62,000 bases of DNA from Zygnema cylindricum (lineage: Eukaryota > Streptophyta > Zygnematophyceae > Zygnematales > Zygnemataceae). Under the pieces are notes generated by a model. The model searched no databases. It had not been told where the DNA came from and saw nothing but the letters and a program-made list of their open reading frames with translations. Shown here piece after piece: positions 1-11,694 of the stretch; the first letter of the stretch is position 1, and the number at the start of each line of letters is the position of its first letter. The position numbers were made by a program, and so were the translations under genes. The stretch spans positions 76,300 to 138,299 of the forward strand of contig JBBHKE010000102.1 in NCBI GenBank assembly GCA_037447655.1. The letters are read 5' to 3'.

Positions 1-75
1 CCCTCTCCCTCTCCCCCTCCCTTCCCCCCCCCCCTCCCCCTCCCCCTCCCCCTCCCCCTCACCTCCCCCTATCAT
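1..75. repeat. C/T-rich simple sequence tract
   Basis: Nearly pure C with interspersed T, in CCCCCT-like units, at the very edge of the window. It is a polypyrimidine microsatellite; the G-rich complementary strand could form quadruplex-type structures. It may continue outside the window. Confidence 0.85.
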
Positions 76-2134
76 CTTGTCATTTACACTTGTCTCCTCC
101 TGTTCTGTTTTTTGTTTTGTCACTCCCCCCTTTCTCCCCTTCCCGCCCACCTGGCTCCTTTTTGTTTTTTATTTGTGTTTTCTTCTCAAGTACTCTCTTC
201 TTTCCTCTGATTGGTCCGTTGGTCCCCTGGATTCAGGCAACATCGTGGTCCACATTCTTATCGAGTCGGCCCGGAAAGAATACAAATTGGAGCAACTTTG
301 GCGTCCTCACCAGAATCGGATTAGTCCAAGATCTGAGAATTAATTAGTGTGGATTTCAGGATTAGTGTGGGTTTTAACATACTAAGAAGGAGACGGGTTT
401 TTTGTTCTACGGATATTAAAGTGGCGAAATTGCAGAGGTTGATGGGCGAAAAGGTAGAGGGATGTGGAAATTGAAGGTGAAATGTACCTCTTTTCTGTTT
501 GATAAAGATTTTTATCGAGTTTTGACATTTTCGAAGGAGGGAGGTTGGTTTTTGTAAAGGAAGGAAAAGTGGAAGCATCTTTTGTTTGGTTTTTCTTTTT
601 ATGGAAGAATTTCGTAAGGCAGACTGTGTTTGCTCAATTGTTGTCAATTTTTGGAGTTCCCATTGTTATGTTTTGAAACGATGCACTTTTTTGTGATGTT
701 GTTGAAACCTTTAATATGATTGGTGTTCTCACACTGCGATGATGTTTTTGTGATTTGTTCCTTATTGGAAACACACCTTCTAAAGAGATTCCTTTTATTT
801 ATTATTGATATCGCTGTGTTTCTCCTCGCCATTACATTATGTAAGCCCAAATTTCTCGCATTTTTAGAAAAACCTGTACAAAAGCTATCAAATGTTTTTC
901 CATAACAATACCTTTTCTGTCAATAGTTAGATTTTACACTTTGGACCTTCAAAAACCAATACAGATAAGAAGATAAAATATAACATGTTCAGTTTTTTGT
1001 GAAGAAGGCTGAAAACTACGCCTTGTTTATAATTTGACGTAGCTGGTTTTTTCGCAAAACGGGCCTAAGATTGTAGTTGAACAAAAGAAAGCCCGACATG
1101 GTGAAATTTTTTATAAAACTGGAAAGATGAGCAAAAACTGGACCTCTTCCAAACTAAAATAGTTTCAACATTGAGCTGAAACTAGATCAGATTGCAAAAG
1201 AGCTCTAAAGCTGTCACATGCTCGCTAAATTTGGCCGGGGATAGTTAAAAAGTCACAATAGAATGGCAAAAACAAGTACACTGCCCATTGTTGTTAGTGT
1301 TAAAGTTTTATTAGTGTTAATGCAAAAATAGGATATGTATTACGGGTTGGTCGATTGGTGTACACATTTGCGAAACAAAATCCAAGGCGTTCAATACCGA
1401 ACGATATGTCAAAAGAAGTTCAAGACTAAACAAAACTTGATTAGGGGTTGTAGGTCATTCCCACCTCCTTTCAGATATCTACTTTTGAGACGTATGTTCA
1501 CACCGGATAATTATGCAAAGACATTTAGGGGGCAACTCAGTGAGATATCTTTGACCTTTCTCCTCAATTTCAGGGCTACATGTTCTTTTAGAAAATCGAA
1601 GTTAGTGGAGCAAATGGGCATCAAAATTCAGCAATGTGCATTAAACTTGACACTTGGCAATGGCCACGAAGGCAACTTCATTGTGTACGTTTCCCCAAAT
1701 TCCGTATTCTTAAGCTTCATATCTCTCCTAATTTCCGAACCGTAGAGTTAAGCATCGGGATAGACGTGGTTTTAGGGAACGATCGGCTTACAAGCAATCG
1801 AGTGCAATTGGAATTCCTAGGCGGTACGTTTACTTTAGTGGAAGGCACCAAGCCCCTGGTTCTTAACTTATTACACAAACCTGGTCGAAATCTCTTTACA
1901 TCTCCCCCCCCGCCCTTATGCCCTCATTTGAAATGCGACGAAAATTAATCTCACAGATCAAATGTAGCTTTCAGTTTCAAGTTGAAAGCGTTAAATACGA
2001 TAATTTATTACAAGCTTGACGACAGAAGGTACAGGCGTACCTTAAAATTTTCCAATTACATTTCGTAAAACGATAATACGCAAGGCGTCGCGGAGCAAAC
2101 TAAAATATGACAAAAAACCTACAACATTATTTTT
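76..2134. other. Intergenic sequence, no gene recognised
   Basis: AT-rich sequence with only short open frames (the longest encodes about 136 residues at 1335-1745), none with a recognisable domain or plausible splice structure. Short dispersed 'attagtgtta/attagtgtgg' motifs occur near 340-375 and 1295-1325 and may be decayed MITE ends. I see nothing else I can support. Confidence 0.5.
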
Positions 2135-2309
2135 GGGAATTGATCATGACAGTGACTGTTTTGGTTGCGCGCAGTCACTTACGTCATTTTGTCAAAAAAT
2201 GTACGTTTGAAGTACATATCGGTACAAATAAAGTACCGTTGAGTATAAACTTGACGGTCAATCGGTTGAACATCTTTGACTTTCATAACATTGTTTCAAC
2301 CGCTTACCC
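2135..2309 (+). repeat. Truncated arm of the GGGAATTG foldback family
   Basis: This stretch resembles the left arm of the foldback element at 4995-6640. Both begin GGGAATTG, carry GCGCGCAG about 30 bases in, then 'tgtac..ttgaagtaca', 'cttgacggtcaatc' and 'gaacatctttgac'. Here the similarity stops where the next inverted-repeat element begins (TAA at 2310), and I see no matching right arm, so the copy looks cut or replaced by the neighbouring insertion. Confidence 0.6.
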
Positions 2310-2312
2310 TAA

Positions 2313-3252
2313 GGGTACGTCCCCATGTATTAAAGTACATACTTTTCTCTATCTTTTTGCCCTAAAATTCAGGGAACTTGGAAAAAAACTTTAACCGTAC
2401 GAGAAAATTATGTTTACCAAATTAAAGTATTTGTCAATTCATACTTTCGATGTACGGCGTGTTTGTCGTCATATGAATGCATTTTCGCGTTTTCCCCTTT
2501 TCGACCCCCGGGCAAGAGAATCCAGCCCAAAAAAAAAACTTCATCCAAAATCACATCGAGGAGGTGATTTTAGGGAAGTACAGCGAATGAAAAACGAACC
2601 ACGCACGTGCCACACGATTTGTAAAATTTTTGGACGAGGGAGAGTCCTCGCTATTTTTCTCCGTCCCCGTCACGCGCTATGTACGGAAAAAAATTTGCAG
2701 GGGTCTCGAACTTCCACTTGAATTCATGGGTCCTTTGCATAATTTTTCGCCGTCGCGTCTCTCCTCTCTCCCTCTCACACTATCGCTTGTATCTCACACT
2801 TTTTAGAATGAGACACGACAATATTGGTATAAAATGAAAGATCTTTAAAAAATATATTTTTTGATTTTTTTTACTTTTTTATTTAATGGCAAATCGAATG
2901 AGAACAGTAGAAAAAGCGAAATCGAGAAACCATGGCGGAAAGTTATTGAATCAGTGACGTCGACGTTGTCACAAGTGAGCGTGACGTCATAATATCACCG
3001 AACCCTAAACATCTACGATTTCACAAAAATCTAGACGTCTACAACTGTCGCTGTTTTTGTTGGCGTCACTAATCGTCGGAAGTTTCGAAGTCGTTTTCAG
3101 TCGTCATCAGTAGTACCTTGCGTCTACAACCGTCACATTTCAAAGTTCCGATTTCATATTTGCACATAGGGACGCTCTTCAAAGTAGTACGGAGAATCTA
3201 TACTACGGTCCAAAATACTTTGCCAAAGTACCGATTACATGGGGACGTACCC
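2313..3252 (+). mobile_element. TAA-flanked inverted-repeat element A (MITE-like)
   Basis: The element begins GGGTACGTCCCCATGTA and ends with its reverse complement (TACATGGGGACGTACCC). Both ends abut TAA (2310-2312 and 3253-3255), the 3-bp duplication typical of PIF/Harbinger-type elements. It has no coding capacity. Positions 2547-2571 hold a hairpin of the form AAAATCAC..TC-GAG-GAGGTGATTTT. Most of its length is repeated in inverted orientation at 4038-4898, so it could instead be one arm of a single 2.6-kb palindromic element spanning 2313-4898. Confidence 0.65.
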
Positions 3253-3255
3253 TAA

Positions 3256-4034
3256 GGGTGCGTCTCTATGTACTTCAAACTTAGATATTTTTTTTGTTTT
3301 TTAGCGCAGATCCGGCGGACCCGGATTCCGGGTGTCCCTATGTGTACCAAACGAAATTGTCACTTAACGGCGTGACGATTGTATACGTCGTCAAAGCCCG
3401 TGACGGCTGTCAACGTCTACAATCTATGATGACGCACGTTATTTTTCGTAACTGCTTGTGACGTCGCATGACTTTTCGTGACATTGTAGACCTACCGCCC
3501 TCCAGCCTGTGTTGTTTCATGGTTGAAGAAGATGGTTTTTGCCTTTGCGTCTATTGTCGGCTCGACGTGAAATGGCATAGGAACCTTAGAGACCCCTGCA
3601 AAAAAAAAATCCGTACCGGATGGAAACTGACAAAACAAAACAAACTGTGTACTTCTCTTTGTCGTATTAGACAAAAACGGACAAAACATAGCGAATCGTG
3701 TACACTTCCACGTCGCTTGAATTCGTTTGAAGTTTTTGAACAAAACATTACACGTGCGAATACGTGTTCCTATTTGTTTATAGAAAATACCTAATTTTAA
3801 AACACATCGGCCCTGTATTTTAAAGATAAGGTTGAAGATGACGTTTTTTGTCGTCGAAGTGGGTCGAAAAACACAAGACGACAACATGTAGTACATTTTA
3901 AATTCGATGATGACGCAAAATGTACTTCTCTTTTTTTCTATTTTATTGTACGAATGAAACTTACGCGGTACGGCTCTAAGTTTTACAGGAAAACGACAGA
4001 AAAAAACCCTTACTTAGCACACAGAGACGCACCC
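3256..4034 (+). mobile_element. TAA-flanked MITE B lying between the A arms
   Basis: A 779-bp unit with terminal inverted repeats GGGTGCGTCTCTATGT at the left and ACACAGAGACGCACCC at the right. It is flanked by TAA on both sides (3253-3255 and 4035-4037), consistent with a PIF/Harbinger-like non-autonomous element. Internal open frames are short and unrecognised; the sequence is rich in GTAC and CGTAC. It sits exactly at the junction between element A and its inverted partner. Confidence 0.65.
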
Positions 4035-4037
4035 TAA

Positions 4038-4898
4038 GTGCGAAAATGAAATCGGAACTTTAGAATGTGACGGTTGTAGACGTAGGTACAACTTGTGACG
4101 ATTGAAGGCGACTACGAAACTTCCGACGATTAGTGACGCCAACAAAAACAGCGACAGTGGTAGACGTCTAGATTTTTGTGTAATCGTAGATGTTTAGGGT
4201 TTGGCGATATTGTGACGTCACGCTCACCTGTGACAACGTCGACGTCACGGATTCAATAATTTTCTATCATGGTTTTCCGATTTCGTTTTTTCTACTTTTC
4301 TAGCTCGACTTGCCATTAAAAAAAAACCTTAAAATTGTCAAAAATAATATTTTTAAAATATCTTTCATTTTATACCAATATTGTCGTGTCTCATTCTACA
4401 GAGTGTGAGATAAAAGCGATAGTGTGAGAGGGAGAGGGGAGAGGCGACGACGGCGCAAAATTTTGCAAAGGACCCCATGAATGAAAGTGGAGGTCCGAGA
4501 CCCCTGCAGATTTTTTTCCGTACATGCGCGTGACGGACACGGAGAAAAATAGCGAGGACTCTCCCTCGTCCTAAAATTTTAACATTCTTGTGGCGCGTGC
4601 GTGGGTCATTTCTCATTCGCTGTTTGGGCGGTACTTGAACTAAAATCACCTCCTCGAGGTGATTTTGGTTAAAGTTTTCTTTTGGGCTGGATTCTCTTGC
4701 CCGGGGGTCGAAAAGGGGAAATGCCAAAATGCATTCACATGACGACAAACATGTCGTACATCCAAAGTATGAATTGACGAATACTTTAATTTGGTAAACA
4801 TAATTTTCTCGTACGGTTAAAGTTTTTTTCAAAGTTCCTTGGATTTTAGGGCAAAAAGACAGAGAAAAGTAGATACTTTAATACATGGGGACGTACCC
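4038..4898 (-). mobile_element. Inverted copy of element A
   Basis: This is the reverse complement of most of 2313-3163. Matching landmarks include the 'tattgtcgtgtctcatt' block near 4379, the hairpin AAAATCACCTC-CTC-GAGGTGATTTT at 4642-4666, the 'gggctggattctcttgcccggg' block near 4684 and the outer terminus ATACATGGGGACGTACCC. It lacks the last roughly 90 bases of A. Together A and this copy form an inverted pair around MITE B. An alternative TA duplication fits the outer ends if both arms are one element. Confidence 0.7.
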
Positions 4899-4994
4899 TT
4901 ACTGTAGTTCGTGTTCGTGACCCTCTACTGTAACTGTTAATGCAGATGATAAACTATAGAATTCGGTACATGAAAGTCATTTCGTATTGTTTTT

Positions 4995-6640
4995 GGGAAT
5001 TGCTAATCGCAAAGACGATTTTTGCTGCGCGCAGATAGTTGTCAGAAATTGTACATTTGAAGTACAGTTTCGTACAAGCTACGTACCTTTAAGTTCAAAT
5101 TTGACGGTCAATCCGTCGAACAACTTTGACCGGCGAAATATTGTACTGGCGGTTAAAAAAGTGTCGCGCTTGCGAACGTCAACCGTCATAGAAAAAAAAC
5201 AATTCATACGGCCGGCGCAGGTTAACTGTAGCAAAACTGCGGCAGCCACATATAAATAAAATGGTTGCGCCCAGGTAGTTTATCACTTCACGTCTGTGAG
5301 AGCACACACTTACATTTGACTTAGCCGGAAAAATGAAATATACCCGCGAACCGTTACACTGAATTTGGACACAAATTAAAGGATGACGTACAACATGTAA
5401 AAACTCGCACGAAACGAAATAAACTTCGTACAAAGTAAAAAAGCGTACCGTACGTTTTTTTACTTTCTACGAAGTTTATTTCGTTTCGTGCGAGTTTATA
5501 CATGTTGTACGTCATTCTTTAATTTGTGTCCACGTTCAGTGTAACGGTTCGCGAGTAGATTTCATTTTTGCGACTAAGGTTGATGTTCCATCAAGCGAAA
5601 AGTGGCGTAGTTTACAGAAATCCGCGACCCTCCGTACCAAATCGTACAGGCTAATTTGTTTTTAAATGAAAAACAACATTACGGAGAATCTTGTCGATAC
5701 TCTCCGGAGGTCTTGGAGGTAATAGTGGCCGTCGGATGTTCATATGCGAGGAGTTCGCTTCATTTTTTCCTGTAACTGTCAACCCACCTCGAGGAGGTGG
5801 GTTGGAAGATACAGAAAAAAAAATCTGTGACACGGTGGACGATTAAGCTACGTATCATGATGCACAACCAACGAAAAATCTTAAGATTTGCACATGACAC
5901 GCGATTTCCAAAATGCAACCGAAAATAAAAACGAAATTTCGTAACATTCCCTCGTCACGCTATTTTCGGTAACTTTTGTTCGTCACACTATTTCTCTCAA
6001 AGAACTTTCGTTATGTTCGAAAACTGAAACCCTAAAAAGTGAGCTGGCGTACACACTGGCGTCTACAAAAAGTAGAAAAGTTTTGTCGTATGATTACTTC
6101 GTAGGCAGGTACATAGTACGCAAGTCAAGATTTGAAGTTAAGTTTGTCGGTGCTAAAAATCTGAAGATATTCAATATCGGATCGTAGATTGCGTGGCGCC
6201 ATTCAATTTAGAACACGTGGCTTACAAACTATACGTGATGGAACATAGACTCAACCGACCCGGTCTGTAGAGTTTGCCGTACAATTACAGAAACGTATGA
6301 TGGAACTTCACCCTAAGTCAAATGTTAGTGTGTGCTCTCACAGACGTGAAGTGATAAACTACCTGCACGCAGCCATTTTATTTATATGTGGTTGCCGCAA
6401 TTTTGTTACAGTTAACCTGCGCCGGCCGTGTAAATTGTTTTTTTTATGACGGTTGACGTTCGCAAGCGCGACACTTTTTTAACCGTCGGTACAATATTCT
6501 GTCGATCAAAGTTGTTCGACGGATTGACCGTCAAATCTAAACTTAAAGGTACGTAGCTTGTACGAAACTGTATTTCAAATGTACAATTTCTGACAACTAC
6601 CTGCGCGCAGCAAAAATCGTCTCTGCGATTAGCAATTCCC
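4995..6640. mobile_element. Foldback transposon, 8-bp TSD, interrupted by a MITE
   Basis: The ends are GGGAATTGCTAATCGC and its reverse complement. Identical 8-bp flanks TTGTTTTT lie at 4987-4994 and 6641-6648, a hAT-length target duplication. The left arm (4995 to about 5449) is the near-perfect reverse complement of the right arm once the MITE at 5578-6313 and one TAA are removed, so the intact element would be about 0.9 kb and almost entirely palindromic, with its centre near 5449. It has no transposase frame. Confidence 0.8.
5578..6313 (+). mobile_element. TAA-flanked MITE, family P, copy 1 (nested)
   Basis: A 736-bp unit flanked by TAA at 5575-5577 and 6314-6316. The right end reads TGATGGAACTTCACCC; the left end is GGTTGATGTTCCATCA. 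A second full copy at 10778-11514 is closely similar throughout. Both contain an 11-bp-stem hairpin CAACCCACCTC-GAG-GAGGTGGGTTG (5780-5804 here). Removing the unit plus one TAA restores the right arm of the enclosing foldback element, direct evidence for insertion. TAA duplication and short inverted repeats suggest mobilisation by a PIF/Harbinger-type transposase. Confidence 0.85.
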
Positions 6641-6732
6641 TTGTTTTTTAGTTTATTCACTTTTTACATTTTTCTCTTTTTTAAACATTGGCTTGCAGTC
6701 CTACATTGCTACTGTACTGTACCCATGCAGTA

Positions 6733-7277
6733 CACCGTCAATCGCTATTAGAGTAAAGGAATAAATAGCGTAAAAAAAATAGTGTTATAAACACTAGTCG
6801 GGATTTTTTTTTTTTTAATATATATATATACTAATTAATCCCTAACTGTAATTTGGGTTGTCCTGAATAATAAATACCCGCCCTTTCAATGTCTACAGTA
6901 ATATGTGTATTCATACAAAATCTAACAATTCGTACGTCGTCGCGCTGTTCACACGGTCGACGGACGAACATATGAGAATGTGATTTATGTCGACGAGTTT
7001 GCATCTCTTTTTTCAAGTGCACATTCACATGTGTGCGCAATAATGTTAAGTGTCTTTTACTGCCTTTGTAATTCAAAAAGTACCATTTCGTACAAAAATA
7101 TCATGTCCGTACGCTACACTATTTCCATCGCAGTGTACTTCCATTATTAACGCTAATTGAAAAAAAAAACCATAATTAGAATAATGGAAAAAAAAAATTT
7201 ATGGATAGTATTTCGGGTTTTTTTTTTTTTAAAGGGCACCGAATTGGCGTTATATACTCTAATAGCAATTGACGGTG
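6733..7277. mobile_element. TA-flanked MITE, family T
   Basis: The left end is CACCGTCAATCGCTATTAG and the right end its near reverse complement, CTAATAGCAATTGACGGTG. TA lies on both sides (6731-6732 and 7278-7279), as for Tc1/mariner-superfamily insertions. It is about 545 bp, AT-rich and non-coding. Related ends occur at 10696/12606, 11978/12515, 18771/19287, 22004/22213 and 26392. Confidence 0.8.
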
Positions 7278-7980
7278 TACTATATTGTAGGTCAGAGGTC
7301 GCAAACGGTCAACCGAAACCGTGACCGACCGTTAACCGACCGCCCGCGCCGGATCCGGTTGCCAAATTTTGGGGGTCGGGCGGTTACGGTCGGTTGACTC
7401 ACCAGGAAAAAAAAACGGTTGGTAACAGTCGGTCAAACAAAAAACCAAAAAAAATGAAAATTTTGTACTTTTTTTTTCCAACATTACTGTTTTTTGTACT
7501 TTTGGTATCGTGGAAGTAAGTGGCATCATGATTAGCGTCGCAAAATCTGACACGGTACTAACACTAGTCATTTCACGAATCTTACAAACAGATAAGGGCC
7601 GTAAATTGTAATCTATTGTAAAGTGTTAATTATGCACTTTATGTAGTGTTTCCAGAAATATGTCAAATTATTATATCAATATAACGCAACATATCATACT
7701 TATTGGCTTACTCATACATCGTACATTATTGCAAAGTGCTAATTATGTGTTTTATACCACGTTTCCACAAATATATCATATTATTATGTCAATGTCACGC
7801 GACATGTAGTCATTATTAGTTAATAAATTAGCGGAAATCAAATTATTACGTCAATTTCCCAAGACAAATCCTAATTATTAGCTTACTCACATGTTTCATA
7901 CAATAAATCGATAAATGGGAATGCTATTTAAGTTAAAAAAACTTGACCACGATTCAAACAAAACGTAGTCATACACCAAA

Positions 7981-10098
7981 ATGGACAAAGGCATTCTCGC
8001 TTCTCTTAAAACTACAATTCAAAACGAACTTCAAAAATAAAAAAATGGTGAAACTGCTCAGTATTACCTAGTGAAAAAAAGCAGGGCCACTTCAAGTTGT
8101 TGGAAAAAAATTGAACATGTCTATGAAACTAAAACATCAAACAAATACATAGTAAAGGGGAGAGGTTTAATACATGTTTCGTAGTTTATCAATACAAGTC
8201 AACAAACGGTACTTCGACAATTAACACTCACACATGCGAAAATGTGGCGTTGATGTGTTGCGATGGTTGACGGTTCATGTGTGATTTATTTTGAATTCCA
8301 TTTAGGATGGCGTTAATGTATATGTCATTATAACTTGTTTTGTTAATAAATTTATATTATTGAGCTTTATCACTATTTTTTTTATCTATAATTTATATTC
8401 GTACACTTTTTTTTTTTTATTATTATTTAGTTTGTCATGATGTTATTTTGATATAAACTTTATTTATTGATCATGGTTAATAATTGTATGCTATTTTTTA
8501 TTTTTTTTGTTCCCACATTTCAAGCATTTTGTTAAGCATTATTTGATGTTGGTGTTTCGTCCAACAAAAGTGTTGACATCGACCAACTACACCCGTCCGC
8601 CAATGGCGTAAAAAACTACATTATATCTTCTGCCAAAGATATTCGTAGTTTGATCATCCAAAAACTTAAAAAAAATATTGATAACAATATTTTCGTCGGA
8701 TTTACGACCGATCTCTGGACCGAGACAATAAAAAGAACCTCATTCATGTCAGTAACGGCTCATTTTATTGACAAAGAATTTAAACTTCATGCTCGGACAC
8801 TTCAAGTCGATAATTTTCCAGAGGAAAAACATACCACGGAAAATGTTTTAACGGCTTTCAAAAATTGTTTGACCAATTTTGAATTGTCCAATTTTTATGT
8901 TTTGGCAAATCGTTGCGTTGTTGTGACCGACAATGGCTGTAACATGTGTGTGACTGAAGGTCTATCGAGTATGTTTACTTGGATACCTTGCGCGGACCAT
9001 AAAATTGCTACAATTGTGACAACGATTTTGAACAAGAGCGGAACTTCCAAAAAATACAAATACGATGTGGAAGTTCTTGAATTCTACGATCTAATAGATG
9101 CGTGTAAATCATTGGTCACGTTTTTCAAACAGAGTAATTTACAAAATCTTTTGAAAACACTTTCAAACAAGAAAACGCAACGCGGTGGAATTCTTTGCTC
9201 CGAATGCTTAAGAGTATTTACGATGCATTCAATGAGATAGGACCAATTGCTCAAGCAAAAAATAATTTGATATTTTTTGCTTGTATCGATAAGACTCACC
9301 TTACCAAACTTATTTGATTTTTGGAAAGGTTTCAAGAAGCTACCCTAAAATTGGAAAAGTTCAAAGAACCAACTTTACATTTGGTTTTGTTTGAACTAAC
9401 GTCTTTGCATAACCATTGTAAGATAAAAAAAACATCTTACAATGACGGTGAAAAAGAATGCCCGGCCGATTCCCCAAACTTGCAAAAATTGAAAGAACTT
9501 TTTATGAAATTTGCGTTACCGAAGTGGGGTCTTCATGAGTATCATATTATCGCGGCTCTCTTAGATCCCCGATAAAAACAAAAGCTTGAAATAATTGGGG
9601 TATCGAAAACCGAAATTGAAAGCGCTAGGGTCAAACTTCGAGAGCTTGCTAACGACCTAGGTGATGATGTTGATTTCGGTAGTCCTCAACGTATCACAAA
9701 AAACGAAAAATGTCGCAAAATATGGACGGTTTCCACAATGTTTTTGGTGAGAGCGATGACGAAAATAAGGTTTTTATTACCACCGACAAAAAAAAACGCT
9801 TGTTAGTGACGAATTAAAACGTTATTTTGATTTCAAATTAACCAACGACTAAAGATTGAACTTTAACATACTTCAATGGTGGAAAAAGAAATTATATGTA
9901 CGTGCGAAAGATGGAGGATTTCCTATTATAGCTGGTGTTGCTAGATCTATTCTAGTTATTCCGGCTTCTAGTTCCATGTCGGAATGCAATTTTTCGGATG
10001 CCGGGAACACGATAACATAGAAGAGGAGCGCACTAGCGGCTTCAATAGTTGGTGATCTTTTATGTGTTAGATCCAACCGAGATCTTTTAAATGCATAG
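7981..10098 (+). pseudogene. hAT transposase pseudogene
   Basis: The N-terminal part (7981-8260) resembles a decayed BED zinc-finger region with stops at 8038 and near 8190. The frame opening at 8650 carries hAT RNase H-fold landmarks: FTTDLWTE with the first acidic residue, FMSVTAHFID, then VTDNGCNM and a downstream CADH. It stops at 9238-9240. A second frame at 9321-9575 contains AALLDPR, typical of the region before the C-terminal domain. Positions 9841-10098 encode the dimerisation domain (NILQWW, FPIIAGVARSILVIPAS, SSSMSECNFSDAG) interrupted by TAG near 10018. The very AT-rich stretch 8290-8590 may be an intron. With at least one frame change and several stops it cannot make active transposase. 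Confidence 0.9.
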
Positions 10099-10621
10099 TT
10101 TTTTGTTTTGTTTTGTTTTCTAATTATTGTTATTTTTTTAGTATTAATTATACATATATATTTTTTTCTTTATTTATTTGTTTATTTTCACAATTTTTCT
10201 AGTGTTTATCTTTTTTTTTTCTTAAACCGGAATGTTTATTTTTACCAAATTACCAAAGCGAAGTATTAATACCACATTTAGATTTATATATTTTGTGTAA
10301 TTTTTAGGTTTGAGGTTGAGAATTTGTATAATAAAGTCAAAAATAGGACAAAGTTGTGATTTGATATTTCATATATTTGATACTACAAAATATGTTTTGA
10401 TTTTTTTTCTCATCACAATGTGTTTTTGCTAATTGATTTTCTTTGTGAAAAACTAAGACTTTTTTTGTAAACATTCATAATTAAAACTTTACATTTTTTG
10501 CATAATTCATAAGATAGTATTGTAGTCGAAAGAAAAATTGTCCGAAAAATTGTAGCGAAAAACTTAGATTTGCGAGAGAATAAACATTGACATCACAAAA
10601 TAAAGTTAACAATATTATTTA

Positions 10622-10648
10622 AAGACGTGGACTATAACCTGCCACGTC
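10622..10648. other. Short inverted repeat AGACGTGG/CCACGTCT
   Basis: An 8-bp perfect stem with an 11-base loop in the 3' part of the hAT element, just before the nested MITE. It may be a transposase-binding subterminal motif or a chance hairpin. Confidence 0.4.
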
Positions 10649-10777
10649 TCTTTGCATTAAATAGTATCATTAATCATAATTTTCCATTAACACTACACCG
10701 CGAATCGTAATTAGCGTTATTAACGCTAATTCCGTCACCACGAATTCTGACCCAAAAACCATATAAAGAGTAAATAA

Positions 10778-11514
10778 GGGTGACGTTCCATCAAGCAAAA
10801 ACTGGCGTAGTTTACAGAAATCCGCGACCCTCCGTACCAAATTGTACCGCCTATTTTGTTTTTATACGAAAAACAACATTACAGAGAATCTTGCCAATAC
10901 TTTCGAAGGTCTTGGAGGTAATACTGGCCGTCGGATGTTCATTTGCGAGGAGTTCGCTTCATTTTTTTATATAATTGTCAACCCACCTCGAGGAGGTGGG
11001 TTGGCAGATACAGAAAAAAAAAATCTGTGACACGGTGGACGATTAAGCTACGTATCATGATGCACAACCAACGAAAAATCATAAGATTTGCACATGATAC
11101 GCGCTTTCCAAAATACAACCGAAAATAAAAACGAAATTTCTTAACATTCCCTCGTCACACTATTTTCGGTAACTTTCGTTCGTCACACTATCTCTCTCAA
11201 AAGACTTTCGTTATGTTCGAAAATTGAAACCCTAAAAAATGAGTTGGCGTACAGAGTGGCGTTTGCAAAAAGTAAAAAAGTTTTGTCGTATGGTTACTTC
11301 GTACGCAGGTACATAGTACGCAAGTCAAGATTTGAAGATAAGTTTGTCGGTGGTAAAATTCTGAAAGATATCCAATATCGGATCGTAGCTTGCGTGGCAC
11401 CAGTCAGTTTAGAACACTTGGCTTACAGACTCTACGGGATGGAACATCGACTCAATCGATCCGGTCTGTAGAGTTTGCCGTACAATTACAGTAACGTATG
11501 ATGGAACTTCACCC
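10778..11514 (+). mobile_element. TAA-flanked MITE, family P, copy 2 (nested)
   Basis: A 737-bp copy with ends GGGTGACGTTCCATCA and TGATGGAACTTCACCC, flanked by TAA at 10775-10777 and 11515-11517. It aligns end to end with 5578-6313, including the conserved hairpin at 10979-11003 (CAACCCACCTC, GAG, GAGGTGGGTTG). There is no intact coding frame, although a frame around 11244-11471 aligns between copies. Confidence 0.9.
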
Positions 11515-11694
11515 TAACTCTAAATTTTTCTTTACATTATGTAAGGTAGTTTTTTAATCAACGTTAACAACTTTAATATAGTGACGTTTTAAATAGTGTG
11601 GCTTACGATCTCTATATGACCGTGCAAAATTGTACCGTATTAACGACAAAAGTACAAAAAATGATTTAATACATGCTTTTATAATGTAACTGCG

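Noticed and set aside
1335-1745. 136-residue plus-strand frame
   Set aside because: No domain, no supporting splice structure and no similarity to any family I recognise.
3468-3896. Overlapping 108- and 134-residue frames on opposite strands inside MITE B
   Set aside because: They lie in a non-coding MITE with inverted ends and have no recognisable motif.
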